This document shows, one piece after another, positions 8,284 to 17,900 of a stretch of 64,000 bases of DNA; the stretch's first letter is position 1; the number at the start of each line of letters is the position of its first letter. Both the position numbers and the translations under genes were made by a program. The notes below the pieces were generated by a model, which saw nothing but the letters and a program-made list of their open reading frames with translations, made no database searches and was not told where the DNA came from. Source of the DNA: WTGU01 sp965242855 (lineage in GTDB: Bacteria > Pseudomonadota > Alphaproteobacteria > UBA828); contig OZ251509.1 of assembly GCA_965242855.1 (NCBI GenBank), positions 1,302,001-1,366,000 on the forward strand, written 5' to 3'.

Positions 8284-9474
8284 ATGTGGAAGAAGACGCT
8301 TGGAACGATCGCGGCCGGGGCGCTCCTGGCCGCCGGAGCGGCCGAGGCGCGGGCGGCGGACGACGATCCCATCGTCGTCGGCTTCGCCGTCTCCACCAGC
8401 GGCTGGCAAGCCGCCTATACCGGGCCCGCGACCCTGGCGGCGCAGATCAGGCTCGACGAGATCAACGCGGCCGGCGGTCTCCTCGGCCGGAAATTGACGA
8501 TCGCCCAGGCGGACTCGAAGTCCGAGCGCGAGGAGGGCGTCAAGGCCGGGCAGATCGTCATCGACCAGGGCGCCAGCGTCGTCTTCGTCGATTGCGACTT
8601 CGACATGGGCGCGCCCGCGGCGAACGCGGCGCAGAATGCCGGCCTCGTCTCACTCTTCCTCTGCGCCGGCGACGCCAAGGCGGGGATCGAGGGGATCGGG
8701 CCGTTCGCCTTCACCGGCGGCCAGGCGGCGCATCTCGACGGCGCGTCCATCGCGAAATACGCCTACGAATCGCGCGGTGCCCGCACCGCCTGGCTGCTCC
8801 GCGACGACACGATCGAATACAACAAGTCGGTCTGCGCCGGCTTCGAGTGGGCTTGGCCGCAGATGGAGAGAACCGAGCTCCTCGGGGTCGACGTGTTCCA
8901 GAACAACGACCCGTCGATCCAGGGCCAGATCGACCGCATCAAGGCGCTGGACGCCCCGCCGGACGTGATCGCCCTCTGCTCCTACGTGCCGGGCGCGGCC
9001 TCGGCGCTGCGCCAGATGCGGGCGTCGGGAGTCGATGCTCTGGTCGTCTCCGGCGTCGCCATGGACGGCCATTACTGGCTCGACGCGGTGCCCAACCTGA
9101 GCAATTTCTGCGCGGCGACGTTCAGCTCGATCTACGGCGACGCCGGCGCGGAGGTGAAGGCGTTCTTCGACAAGCTCGAGGTGAAGGAGGGGGGACCCAC
9201 CGCCACCTCCCTGCCGATCGCGGGCTACGTGCTGATGGACCTCTGGGCCAAGGCCGTCGAGCGCGCCGGCACGCTCGATTCCGCGGCGGTGACGGCCGAG
9301 ATGGAGAAGATGACGGACGAGCCGACCCTCATGGGGCCGCGCAGCTTCTCCGACCAGCTGCACATCCAGGACAAGGCGCGTTACGCGATCATCTGCACGG
9401 ACGAAGGCAAAACCGGGATGGTCGATTACGTTACCGCCGGTCCGATACCGAAGAGCGTGCTGCTCAAGAACTGA
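8284..9474 (+). CDS. Branched-chain amino-acid type ABC transporter substrate-binding protein (orphan)
   Basis: Periplasmic receptor of the LivJ/Peripla_BP_6 family. A Sec signal peptide occupies residues 1-25 (MWKKTLGTIAAGALLAAGAA..ARA), then IVVGFAVSTSG.....GPA and the family motif INAAGGLLGRKLTI, with later LPIAGYVLMDLWAKAVERAG. The mature protein has several Cys residues (VDCDFD, LFLCAGD, FNLSNFCAA region). ATG 8284 follows a purine-rich GGGAGGGAAGAG stretch; an upstream in-frame extension would mask the signal peptide. Length 396 residues is normal. No permease or ATPase genes lie next to it, so its transporter must be elsewhere; the ligand cannot be predicted. Its only downstream partner is a SnoaL-like protein 66 bases away. 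Confidence 0.88.
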   Translation: MWKKTLGTIAAGALLAAGAAEARAADDDPIVVGFAVSTSGWQAAYTGPATLAAQIRLDEINAAGGLLGRKLTIAQADSKSEREEGVKAGQIVIDQGASVVFVDCDFDMGAPAANAAQNAGLVSLFLCAGDAKAGIEGIGPFAFTGGQAAHLDGASIAKYAYESRGARTAWLLRDDTIEYNKSVCAGFEWAWPQMERTELLGVDVFQNNDPSIQGQIDRIKALDAPPDVIALCSYVPGAASALRQMRASGVDALVVSGVAMDGHYWLDAVPNLSNFCAATFSSIYGDAGAEVKAFFDKLEVKEGGPTATSLPIAGYVLMDLWAKAVERAGTLDSAAVTAEMEKMTDEPTLMGPRSFSDQLHIQDKARYAIICTDEGKTGMVDYVTAGPIPKSVLLKN

Positions 9475-9539
9475 CGCGCGCAACGCTCCGCCCGTGCCCG
9501 GCCGGGTGTAGGCGGGGCAGGCGCGAAGGGGAGGGAGGC

Positions 9540-10010
9540 ATGACGGCGAGCGACCTCGAACGCCGCGTCGATACGCTCGAATCGATCGAGGCGATCAAGC
9601 GTCTGAAGCACCAGTACTGCGCCTATTGCGACGACGGCTACGACCCGGACGGCATCGCTTCGCAGTTCATCGAGGACGGCGTCTGGGACGGCGGCGCCGC
9701 CTTCGGGCGGTACGAGGGGCGCGACGCCATCCGTGCCTTCTTCGCCGGCGTCTCGGAACGGATCGTCTTCGCCGGCCATCTCGTGACCAACGAGCGCATC
9801 GACGTGGAGGTGGAGACCGATTCCGCGCGCGGCCGCTGGTGGATCATCATGCCGGCGACCATGCTCGATGACGGCAAGCAAACGGCGACGTGGCTTCTCG
9901 GCGAGTACGACGACCGTTACGTCCGGCAGGGCGGCGTCTGGTTGTTCCGGTCGCTCCGGGCGACGATCCACTTCGTGAAGCCACACAAGGACGGCTGGGC
10001 GGAGGCCTGA
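9540..10010 (+). CDS. SnoaL-like (NTF2-fold) protein
   Basis: A 156-residue protein with the NTF2/SnoaL_4 pattern: an N-terminal helix (LESIEAIKRLKHQYCAYCDDG), the strand-turn IEDGVWDGG..FGRYEGRDAIRAFF, then a His in VFAGHLVTNERIDVE and the closing strand YVRQGGVWLFRSLRATIHFV. Family members include dehydratases, isomerases and ring-hydroxylating dioxygenase beta subunits; such stand-alone bacterial forms are mostly uncharacterised. The ATG at 9540 has a strong ribosome-binding site (AGGGGAGGGAGG). It sits downstream of the orphan solute-binding protein and may be co-transcribed. The fold is fairly secure, the reaction is unknown. Confidence 0.82.
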   Translation: MTASDLERRVDTLESIEAIKRLKHQYCAYCDDGYDPDGIASQFIEDGVWDGGAAFGRYEGRDAIRAFFAGVSERIVFAGHLVTNERIDVEVETDSARGRWWIIMPATMLDDGKQTATWLLGEYDDRYVRQGGVWLFRSLRATIHFVKPHKDGWAEA

Positions 10011-10271
10011 GCCGGACGCACCGCCAACGTCCGGGGGTCGGTTTTATCGGGCGTCGGGCGGGCGCGCCTCCTGCCATCCTCTCCCCGCGAGCAGCGCCGC
10101 CCACGGTGAAGAACCGGAACTCCCGGTGCAGGCAGCCGGCCGGACGGCGAGGGCCGTCTCGTTCGGGGAACTCCCGAGCCCGTCAGGACCACGGCGCAGC
10201 AGGCCGCGGCGCGAACGGGAAGCGCCTTCAGGCGGGCTCCTCGCTGCGTCCCGATCGGTCCCCTGCCGCGG

Positions 10272-10895
10272 TCAGCTCAGCGGGATCATCACGTGGGTGC
10301 GGAACGGCGGGCGCTCCCGGAGCCGTTCGTACCAGGCCGCGAGGTTGGCGAGCGCGGGCCGCTCGATGTCGAGGGCGTGGTAGCGGTAGCAGGCGGCGCC
10401 GACCGCGATGTCGCCCATGGTCAGCGTGTCGCCGGCGACGAAGCGCTGCGCCGCCAGATGGGCGTCCAGGATGCGCCATGTCTCGCCCATGGCCCGCGCC
10501 GCCTCGGCGATGCGCGCCGTGTCGCGCTGGGCGACCGGGGTACGCACGAGGCCGATGAAGACGGGGGCGAGGTCGGGCAGCAGCGTCGTCTGCATCCAGT
10601 CGAGCCAGCGGTCGGCGGCGGCCCGCGCGGCGGGGTCCTGGGGCCAGAGGCCGCCGGCGCCGTAACGCGCCGCCAGATAGCGGACGATGCTGTGCGATTC
10701 CCAGACGATGGTGCCGTCGCCATCGACGAGCGCGGGCACCAGGCGGTTGGGGTTGAGCGCGCCGTACTCCGCCGTGTCGAGGCCGCCGAAGGGGCCGCCC
10801 GCGTCCTTCCGTTCGTGCGCGAGCCCGAGCTCGCCCATGGTCCACATCACCTTCTGCACGTTGATCGAGTTCTTGCGTCCCCACACGACCAGCAT
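10272..10895 (-). CDS. Glutathione S-transferase family protein
   Basis: A 207-residue cytosolic GST. The thioredoxin-like domain starts MLVVWGRKNSINVQKVMW, has the cis-Pro region NRLVPALVDGDG and the glutathione gamma-glutamyl contact motif WESHSIVRYLA. The helical domain has the N-capping/hydrophobic-staple segment FVAGDTLTMGDIAVGAACYRY. The N-terminal Ser-Ile-Asn resembles the Ser/Cys-type beta or theta-like classes. The start at 10895 is preceded by GGAGGGGAAAG on the minus strand, a good ribosome-binding site. It diverges from the amidohydrolase gene. The substrate is unknown. Confidence 0.9.
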   Translation of the reverse strand: MLVVWGRKNSINVQKVMWTMGELGLAHERKDAGGPFGGLDTAEYGALNPNRLVPALVDGDGTIVWESHSIVRYLAARYGAGGLWPQDPAARAAADRWLDWMQTTLLPDLAPVFIGLVRTPVAQRDTARIAEAARAMGETWRILDAHLAAQRFVAGDTLTMGDIAVGAACYRYHALDIERPALANLAAWYERLRERPPFRTHVMIPLS

Positions 10896-11114
10896 GGTTC
10901 TTTCCCCTCCGCCGCCGGTGCCTGCGCCAGTATGCCCGAACGCATTCGTTCGCGGAATGCGCCGGCGCATCCGCGGGAACGACCGGGGCGGTTCGCGATT
11001 GATGGACGGGGGCGGAGGGCTTAAGCTGTGCGGCGCGACGGATGCGGCGTGGAGGCCACGCGGCGGGCGGCAACGAGGCTGCGCGGGGTCACGCCAGAGC
11101 GGGAGGCAGAGACG

Positions 11115-12413
11115 ATGGCACGGACGCTGTTCAAGAACGTCACGATCTTCGACGGCAACGCCAAGCGCCCCTACGCGGGCGAGGTGATGCTCCAGGGCAA
11201 CCTGATCGAGAAGGTCGCGAGAGGCAAAGGCAAGATCAAGACCAATGGCGCGACGGTGGTGGACGGCGCCGGCGCCACCCTGATGCCGGGGCTGGTCGAG
11301 CCGCATGCCCATGTCTGCTACACGGATTGCGCGAGCCTGCCGGAGATCGGGCGCCTGCCGCCCGAGGAGCACATGGTGCTCGCCCTCGACAACGCGAAGA
11401 AGATGCTCGACCACGGCTTCACGAGCCTCTTCTCCGCCGCCGGCGTCGGCTACAACAAGCTCCGTATCGAGCCGGTGCTGCGCGACGTGATCGCCGCCGG
11501 GCGCTATCCGGGGCCGCGGATCAAGGCGGCCTCCCCGGAGATCGTCGCCTCCGGCGGGCTCACCGACGAGCGCATGTTCCACATGCACCAGGAGTCGGTC
11601 GGTTACATCGCCGACGGTGCGGATGAGGTCCGCAAGGCCTGCCGCATCTGCGTGCGGGAGGGCGTGGACAACCTGAAGATCAACATCTCCGGCGACGAAT
11701 TCGCCCATCCGGGGCAGTCGGAAAAGATCACCTATTTCGACGCCGAGGTGGCCGCCGCGGCCGAGGTCGCGCGCGAGGCCGGCGTGAACATCACCACCCA
11801 TGCGCGCGCCGACAAGGCGGTGCGGCTCGCGCTCAAGCACGGCATCGACATCATCTACCACGCGGACTACGCGACGCCGAAGACCCTCGACATGCTGGAG
11901 GCGAAGAAGAAGGACATCTACCTCGCACCGGCGATCGGGGTGATCTACACGACGGCGCACGAGGCCGCCGACTGGGGCATCACCCGGGAGGTCGCGGAGG
12001 GCTACAACCTGTTCCGCCAGATGGAGTTCACGGTGCGCACCTATCGGGAGGTGCGCAAGCGCGGCATCCGGGCCATGCCCGGCGGCGACTACGGCTTCGC
12101 CTGGAACCCCATCGGCAACAACGCCCGCGACCTCGAGCACTTCGTCAACCTGTTCGACTATTCGCCGGCCGAGGCGCTGATCGGCGCGACCAAATGGGCC
12201 GGCGAGCTCATGGGCGTGAACGTCGGCATGGTCAAGGAGGGCTATCTCGCCGACCTGCTGCTGGTCGACGGGGATCCGACCAAGGACGTCTCGATCATGA
12301 TGGATACCGACAACCTGCTCATGATCATGAAGGACGGCGCCTATCACCGGGCGCCCGACGAGGTCCGTCTCGCACGGCGGCGGCGCGCCGCCGTGCCCGC
12401 CGCCGCCGAATAG
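11115..12413 (+). CDS. Amidohydrolase family metal-dependent hydrolase
   Basis: A 432-residue amidohydrolase-superfamily enzyme. An N-terminal composite beta domain (FKNVTIFDGNAKRPYAGEVML) precedes the TIM barrel opened by the metal-binding HxH in LVEPHAHVCYTD; downstream are candidate metal or catalytic residues in NITTHARAD, IYHADYA and MPGGDYGFAWNP. The C-terminal beta segment is VNVGMVKEGYLADLLLVDGDP. It is closest in style to the imidazolonepropionase/prolidase-like amidohydrolases of unknown specificity. The start ATG 11115 has GGGAGGCAGAG upstream. It is followed about 100 bases later by a flavin oxidoreductase gene on the same strand, suggesting a catabolic pair. Confidence 0.88.
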   Translation: MARTLFKNVTIFDGNAKRPYAGEVMLQGNLIEKVARGKGKIKTNGATVVDGAGATLMPGLVEPHAHVCYTDCASLPEIGRLPPEEHMVLALDNAKKMLDHGFTSLFSAAGVGYNKLRIEPVLRDVIAAGRYPGPRIKAASPEIVASGGLTDERMFHMHQESVGYIADGADEVRKACRICVREGVDNLKINISGDEFAHPGQSEKITYFDAEVAAAAEVAREAGVNITTHARADKAVRLALKHGIDIIYHADYATPKTLDMLEAKKKDIYLAPAIGVIYTTAHEAADWGITREVAEGYNLFRQMEFTVRTYREVRKRGIRAMPGGDYGFAWNPIGNNARDLEHFVNLFDYSPAEALIGATKWAGELMGVNVGMVKEGYLADLLLVDGDPTKDVSIMMDTDNLLMIMKDGAYHRAPDEVRLARRRRAAVPAAAE

Positions 12414-12515
12414 GCCGCGCGCGCGGCGCCGCGCCACCGACCCCGCCCGGCGGCCGCGAGGGCCGGCCTCGTCCGGCCGATCCGGCCGTTCGCCCGCGCA
12501 ACCAGGGAGCCGGCC

Positions 12516-13487
12516 GTGGACCTGCCTCTCGAATCGAAACTGAGCATCGGTTACCAGCACGTTCTCCCCCCGCGTGGGTTCGGGGAAGAGGAGCCGGGCG
12601 GCGGCGACCTTCCCGGATTGATCCGACTGCTCGACGAGATCGGCTTCGACTCGGTCTGGTCAGGCGACCACGTCGCCTATGCCGGGCCGATCCTCGACCC
12701 GCTGATCCAGCTCGCGCAGGTCGCCGCGCTCAGCGACCGGTTGACCGTCGGCACCGGCGTCTATCTCCTGCCCCTGCGCCATCCCGCGCCGGTGGCGAAG
12801 CAGGTCGCGACGCTCGACACGGTCTCGAACGGGCGGGTGATTTTCGGCGTCGGCGGGGGCGGCGAGTTCCCCATCGAGTTCGCGCTGTGCGGCGTCCCGG
12901 TCACCGAGCGCGGCGCCCGGCTGAGCGAGGGGATCCGGGTGCTCCGCGCGCTCTGGTCGGGCCGCGCGGTGGCCCATGACGGGCGCTTCTACGCCTTTCC
13001 CGAGGTCGCCATCGAACCGCCGCCGGCGCGGCCCGGCGGCCCGCCGATCTGGTGCGGCGGCCGCGCGGACGCCGCACTCCGCCGCGCCGGACGGCTTGCC
13101 GACGGCTGGATATCCTACGTCGTCACCCCGGAGCGCTACCGCCGCTCCCTGGAAACCATCGCGAACGCCGCCCGCGCCGCCGGCCGCGCGCCCGCGCGGT
13201 TCGGGACGGGGCATCTGTTGTTCGTCCGGCTCGACGAGACCCGCGAAAGCGCGCTCGCTTTCGCCGGCGCCTTCCTGAGCGCCCGCTACGGGATGGATTT
13301 CTCGCGCCCGGCGGAGCGCTATTGCGCACTCGGCGAACCCGAAGCCGTGGCCGCGGCGATCCGCGCCTTCCACGAAGCGGGAATGCGCCACCTCGTGCTG
13401 CATATCCTCGCCCACGAGCGCGACAAGACGGCGCATCTCCGGCGCTTCGCGGAAACGGTCATGCCGCTGCTTGCGGATCTCCGCTAG
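12516..13487 (+). CDS. Luciferase-like (LLM class) flavin-dependent oxidoreductase
   Basis: A 323-residue TIM-barrel monooxygenase/reductase of the bacterial luciferase family, using FMN or F420. Typical segments are LLDEIGFDSVWSGDHVAY, LTVGTGVYLLPLRHPAPVAKQVATLD, SNGRVIFGVGGGGEFPIEF and LADGWISYVVTPERYRRSLE. The GTG start at 12516 is supported by AGGGAGC eight bases upstream. Substrate is unknown; the position after the amidohydrolase and before an ammonia-lyase suggests use in degradation of a nitrogen compound, which is inference. Confidence 0.88.
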   Translation: MDLPLESKLSIGYQHVLPPRGFGEEEPGGGDLPGLIRLLDEIGFDSVWSGDHVAYAGPILDPLIQLAQVAALSDRLTVGTGVYLLPLRHPAPVAKQVATLDTVSNGRVIFGVGGGGEFPIEFALCGVPVTERGARLSEGIRVLRALWSGRAVAHDGRFYAFPEVAIEPPPARPGGPPIWCGGRADAALRRAGRLADGWISYVVTPERYRRSLETIANAARAAGRAPARFGTGHLLFVRLDETRESALAFAGAFLSARYGMDFSRPAERYCALGEPEAVAAAIRAFHEAGMRHLVLHILAHERDKTAHLRRFAETVMPLLADLR

Positions 13488-13503
13488 CCGCGCCGTCCTG
13501 CGC

Positions 13504-14712
13504 GTGGCGATCCCGTTTCGACTCCACTTGAACCCGCGCTTCGCCGCCGACCGGGGCGGGGCGCGCGGCATGGAGCCTGCGTTTCCCCCGGAACGCCGCG
13601 CGGCGGCACGGGCGGCGATCGCGCTCTTCGAGGGTTACCGGCCGACTCCCTTGCGCCGCCTGCCCGGCCTGGCCCGCGCGCTCGGCGTCGGCGACCTGTG
13701 GCTGAAGGATGAGAGCGGGCGCTTCGGCCAGGGCAGCTTCAAGGCGCTGGGCGGCGCCTACGCCGCGGTCGCGATGCTGCGGGAGAGGCTGGGCGGCGCC
13801 GTGTCGCTTGCGGACCTGGCCGCCGGCCGCGCCGCCGCGCGCGTGCGGGACGTCACGGTCTGTTGTGCGACCGACGGAAACCACGGCCGCGCGGTGGCCT
13901 GGGGCGCCCGCCGCGCCGGCGCCCGCTGCGTCGTGTTCCTGCCCCCGGCGGTGAGCGCCAATCGTGCCGCCGCCATCGAGGCTCTCGGCGCCCGCACCCG
14001 CCGCGTCGCGGGGAGCTACGACGATGCCGTGCGGGTCTCTGCCGAAGAGGCACGGGAGCGGGGTTGGCTCCTGGTCGCGGATACCTCCCAGGCGGGCGGG
14101 GCGGAGGCGCCGGCGCTGGTCATGGACGGCTATACGGTCATGGTGGACGAGATGCGCGCGCAGCTCGCCGGCGCCGTTCCCACCCATCTGTTCGCGCAAG
14201 GCGGCGTGGGCGGGTTGGCGGCGGCGACGATCGGCGCCTTCCGGCAGGATTCCGGCCCGGCCAGCCCGCGGGGCGTGGTGGTCGAGCCCTTCGCCGCCGA
14301 CTGCCTCTATCGGAGCGCCGTCGCCGGCCGGCCGCACCCCGCCTCCGGCGATCTCGACACGGTGATGGCCTGCCTCGCCGCCGCCGAGGTTTCACCGCTG
14401 GCGTGGCGGGTGCTGGAGAGGGACGCCTTCGCCTTCATGACCATCGACGATTCCGGCGCCGTCGAGGCCATGCGCCGCGCCGCCGCGCCCGCGGCCGGCG
14501 ACCCGCCGCTCGTCCTGGGCGAGTCCGGCGCCGCCGCGCTGGGCGGCCTGCTGGCGCTGTCGGCCGATCCGGCCGCGCGCGCGGCGTTGGCGCTGAACGC
14601 CGAGGCCCGCGTCGTGGCGATCGGCAGCGAGGGCGCGACCGACCCCGACATCTACCGCCGGCTGGTCGGGCGCGATCCGGCCGCGGTCGAGTCCGGCGCG
14701 CCGTCTGCATGA
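13504..14712 (+). CDS. Diaminopropionate ammonia-lyase (PLP fold type II)
   Basis: Pyridoxal-phosphate enzyme of the tryptophan-synthase-beta fold that deaminates 2,3-diaminopropionate to pyruvate and ammonia. Diagnostic motifs are EGYRPTPLRRLPGLA, the PLP-lysine segment GQGSFKALGGAYA (Lys about residue 80), CCATDGNHGRAVAWGA, VADTSQAGG..APALVMDGYTVMVDE and THLFAQGGVGGLAAA, with SEGATDPDIYRRLVG at the end. The start is ambiguous: GTG 13504 keeps the conserved LNPRF N-terminal segment, while ATG 13570 would remove it. It begins 16 bases after the luciferase-like gene and its stop overlaps sdhE by four bases (ATGA). Confidence 0.9.
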   Translation: MAIPFRLHLNPRFAADRGGARGMEPAFPPERRAAARAAIALFEGYRPTPLRRLPGLARALGVGDLWLKDESGRFGQGSFKALGGAYAAVAMLRERLGGAVSLADLAAGRAAARVRDVTVCCATDGNHGRAVAWGARRAGARCVVFLPPAVSANRAAAIEALGARTRRVAGSYDDAVRVSAEEARERGWLLVADTSQAGGAEAPALVMDGYTVMVDEMRAQLAGAVPTHLFAQGGVGGLAAATIGAFRQDSGPASPRGVVVEPFAADCLYRSAVAGRPHPASGDLDTVMACLAAAEVSPLAWRVLERDAFAFMTIDDSGAVEAMRRAAAPAAGDPPLVLGESGAAALGGLLALSADPAARAALALNAEARVVAIGSEGATDPDIYRRLVGRDPAAVESGAPSA

Positions 14713-14981
14713 CCGGCGACCTCGAAACGCGGCGCAAGCGGCTCCGCTATCGCGCCGCGCGAACCGGCACCAGGGAGACCGACATCCTGCTCGGCGAATT
14801 CGTGTCCCGGCGGGGCGAACGGATGGCGCCGGAGGAAGTCGCCCAGGCCGAACGGCTTCTGCGCGCGAGCGACGCCGACATCGCGAACTGGGTCACCGGG
14901 CGAGTGGCGGTGCCGGCGGAATTCGACACGCCCTTCATGAGCCGGCTCCGGCGCGACGCCATGGCGCGCCGCCGCCGTTGA
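14709..14981 (+). CDS. sdhE: Succinate dehydrogenase assembly factor SdhE (FAD assembly factor)
   Basis: A 90-residue helical protein of the SdhE/YgfY/SDHAF2 family that promotes covalent FAD attachment to the succinate dehydrogenase flavoprotein. The family block is TRRKRLRYRAARTGTRETDILLGEF. The usual RGxxE motif reads TGTRE here: the Gly and Glu are kept, but the Arg just before the Gly is Thr, with an Arg one position earlier. Length is normal. It overlaps the ammonia-lyase stop at its start (ATGA) and the TTG start of mfd at its end. The sdhE-mfd pairing is common in alphaproteobacteria and supports the call. Confidence 0.9.
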   Translation: MTGDLETRRKRLRYRAARTGTRETDILLGEFVSRRGERMAPEEVAQAERLLRASDADIANWVTGRVAVPAEFDTPFMSRLRRDAMARRRR

Positions 14982-17900
14982 CGCCCCTCGTCCCGGAAGC
15001 GCTCCCGTCCGCCCTGCCGCGCGCGGGCCGGGTCGTGCTGGGCGGCGTCCCGGAGGGATTCGCGGCGGCGGTCCTGCTGCGCCTGGCGGAAGCGCGGGCG
15101 CCGGAGCCGCTGCTTTACGTCGCCCGCGACGACGCCCGTCTCGCGCGCACCGCCGCGATGCTTGCCTTCTTCGATCCCGGCTGTCCGCGGGTGACGGTTC
15201 CGGCATGGGACTGCCTTCCCTACGACCGGGTTTCGCCGCGTGCCGACATCGCGAGCCGGCGGCTCTCCGGGCTCGTCCGGTTGCTGCGACCGGGCGACGG
15301 GCGGCCGCGCGTCGTCCTCACCACCGTCAACGCCGCGCTGCAACGGGTGCCGCCGCGCGCGATGCTGGCGGACGCGACCTTTTCCCTTGCGGCCGGCGCC
15401 GCGCTCGATTTGGGGGCCCTGCTCGATTACCTGGAACGCAACGGCTTCGCGCGCACCGGCACGGTGATGGAGGCGGGCGATTACGCCGTGCGCGGCGGCA
15501 TCGTCGATCTCTTCCCGCCCAACGAAAACCATCCGGTGCGCCTCGATCTGGCCGGCGACACGGTCGAGACCATCCGCGCCTTCGATCCGATGTCGCAGCG
15601 CGGTGGCGCGCAGGTGAAGGCGGTCGAGCTGGTGCCGGTCAGCGAAGTGCTGCTCGACCCGGCCTCGATCGCGCGCTTTCGCGCCGCCTATCGCGAACGG
15701 TTCGGGAGCGCGGGCGACGGCGACCCGCTCTACGAGGCGGTCTCCGCCGGCCGCCGCCATCCCGGCCTCGAACACTGGCTGCCGTTCTTCCACGACCGCC
15801 TGGAGACGCTGTTCGACTATCTCCCCGGCGCCGCCGTGGTGCTCGATCATCGCGCGGGCGAGGCGCGCGACGACCGCCTGGAGGCGATCGCCGATTTCCA
15901 CGGCGCCCGCGCCTCTCCGCCGGCCTCGGTGATCGCAGAAACTCCCTACAACCCGGTTCCGCCCGAATCGCTCTTCCTCGACGCCGAGGAGTGGGAGCGT
16001 CGGCTCGCCGACCGCTGCGTCGTGGAGGCGACGCCGTTCGTGGAAACGGAGGGCGGGCTCGACGCCGGGGGGCGGGAGGGACGCGATTTCGTGGCCGAGC
16101 GCAAGCGGCGGGGGCATGGCGCACTCTTCGACGCGCTCGGCGCGCATGTCGAGCGGCAGCAGGCGGAGGCGCGGCGGGTCCTCCTCGCCGCCGTCGGCGC
16201 CGGCAGCCGGGAGCGGCTCGTCCGCCTGCTCCGGGAGCACGGCCTGTACGGGATCGAGCCGGTCGAGGACTGGCGGGCCGCGCAGGCGCTGCCCCCGGAC
16301 ATCGCGGCGGCGGTGGTGCTGCCGCTGGAGCGGGGCTTCGTTTCCGCCGGGCTCGCGGTCGTCGCCGAGCAGGACGTCCTCGGCGTGCGCCTTGCCCGCC
16401 CGAGCCGCCGTCGGGTGCGCGCCGAGAACTTCCTCGCGGACGCGGCGGCGCTCGCCGAAGGCGATCTCGTGGTTCACGTCGATCACGGCATCGGCCGCTA
16501 CGACGGCCTCGTCACCCTCGAGGTCGACCACGCGCCCCACGACTGTCTGCGCCTCCTCTATGCCGACGACGACCGGCTGTTCCTGCCGGTCGAGAACATC
16601 GACCTGCTCTCGCGCTACGGCTCGGCGGACCGCCCGGTCGCGCTGGATCGCCTCGGCGGGGTCGCCTGGCAGGCGCGCAAGGCGCGGCTCAAGAGGCGCG
16701 TCCAGGACATGGCGGACGCGCTCATCCGGCTCGCCGCCGCGCGCGCGACCGCGCCGGCGCCGGTTCTCGCCGACGCCGGCGCCGCCTACGACGCCTTTTG
16801 CGCCGACTTCCCCTATGTCGAAACCGAGGATCAGGCGCGCGCCATCGAGGAGGCGCTCGCCGATCTCGGCTCCGGGCGGACGATGGACAGGCTGGTGTGC
16901 GGCGACGTCGGGTTCGGCAAGACGGAAGTCGCGTTGCGTGCCGCGTTCCACGCGGTCCAGGCCGGCAAGCAGGTCGCCGTACTCGCGCCGACGACGCTCC
17001 TCGCCCGGCAGCACATGCGGAGTTTCGCCGAGCGCTTCGCGCGGCTCCCGGTGCGCGTCGCGCAGCTGTCCCGTCTCGCCCCGGCGAAGGAGCAGGCGGC
17101 GACGCGGCGCGGCCTGGCGGCGGGGGCGGTCGACATCGTCATAGGCACCCACGCGCTGCTCGGCCGCTCCGTCGCCTTCGCCGATCTCGGCCTGATCGTC
17201 GTCGACGAGGAGCAGCATTTCGGCGTCGCCCACAAAGAGCGCCTGAAGCGGCTCAAGGCGGAGGCCCACGTTCTCACCCTCACCGCGACTCCGATCCCGC
17301 GCACCTTGCAGATGGCCTTGAGCGGCGTGCGTGACATGAGCGTCATCGCGACTCCGCCGGTCGACCGGCTGGCGGTGCGCACCTTCGTCCTGCCCTATGA
17401 TCCGGTGGTCGTGCGCGAGGCGCTGATGCGCGAGCATCTGCGCGGCGGCCAGACGTTCTACGTCTGCCCGCGCGTCGCCGATCTCGACGGCGTCGCCCGG
17501 CAGGTGCGCGTGCTGGCGCCGGAAGTCACGGTCGCCGTGGCCCACGGCCAGGTCGCGGCGCGCGAACTCGATTCCATCATGGGCGATTTCTACGACGGCA
17601 AATACGACGTGCTGGTCTCCACCGCGATCGTCGAATCGGGCCTCGACCTGCCGCGGGTGAACACCATGATCGTGCACCGGGCGGACAGGTTCGGGCTGGC
17701 CCAGCTCTACCAGCTGCGCGGGCGCATCGGGCGGGCCAAGCTGCGCGGCTACGCCTATCTGACCCTGCCGCCCGGGCATCGGCCGAGCGAGGCCGCGTAC
17801 AAGCGGCTCCAGGTGATTCACCGGCTGGACGGCCTGGGCGCCGGCTTCAGCCTGGCGAGCCACGATCTCGACATCAGGGGCGCCGGCAACCTTCTCGGCG

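Noticed and set aside
10011..10271. Gap between the SnoaL-like gene and the GST gene as a possible small gene or RNA
   Set aside because: No ribosome-binding site, conserved peptide or strong hairpin could be seen; only GC-rich convergent intergenic sequence.
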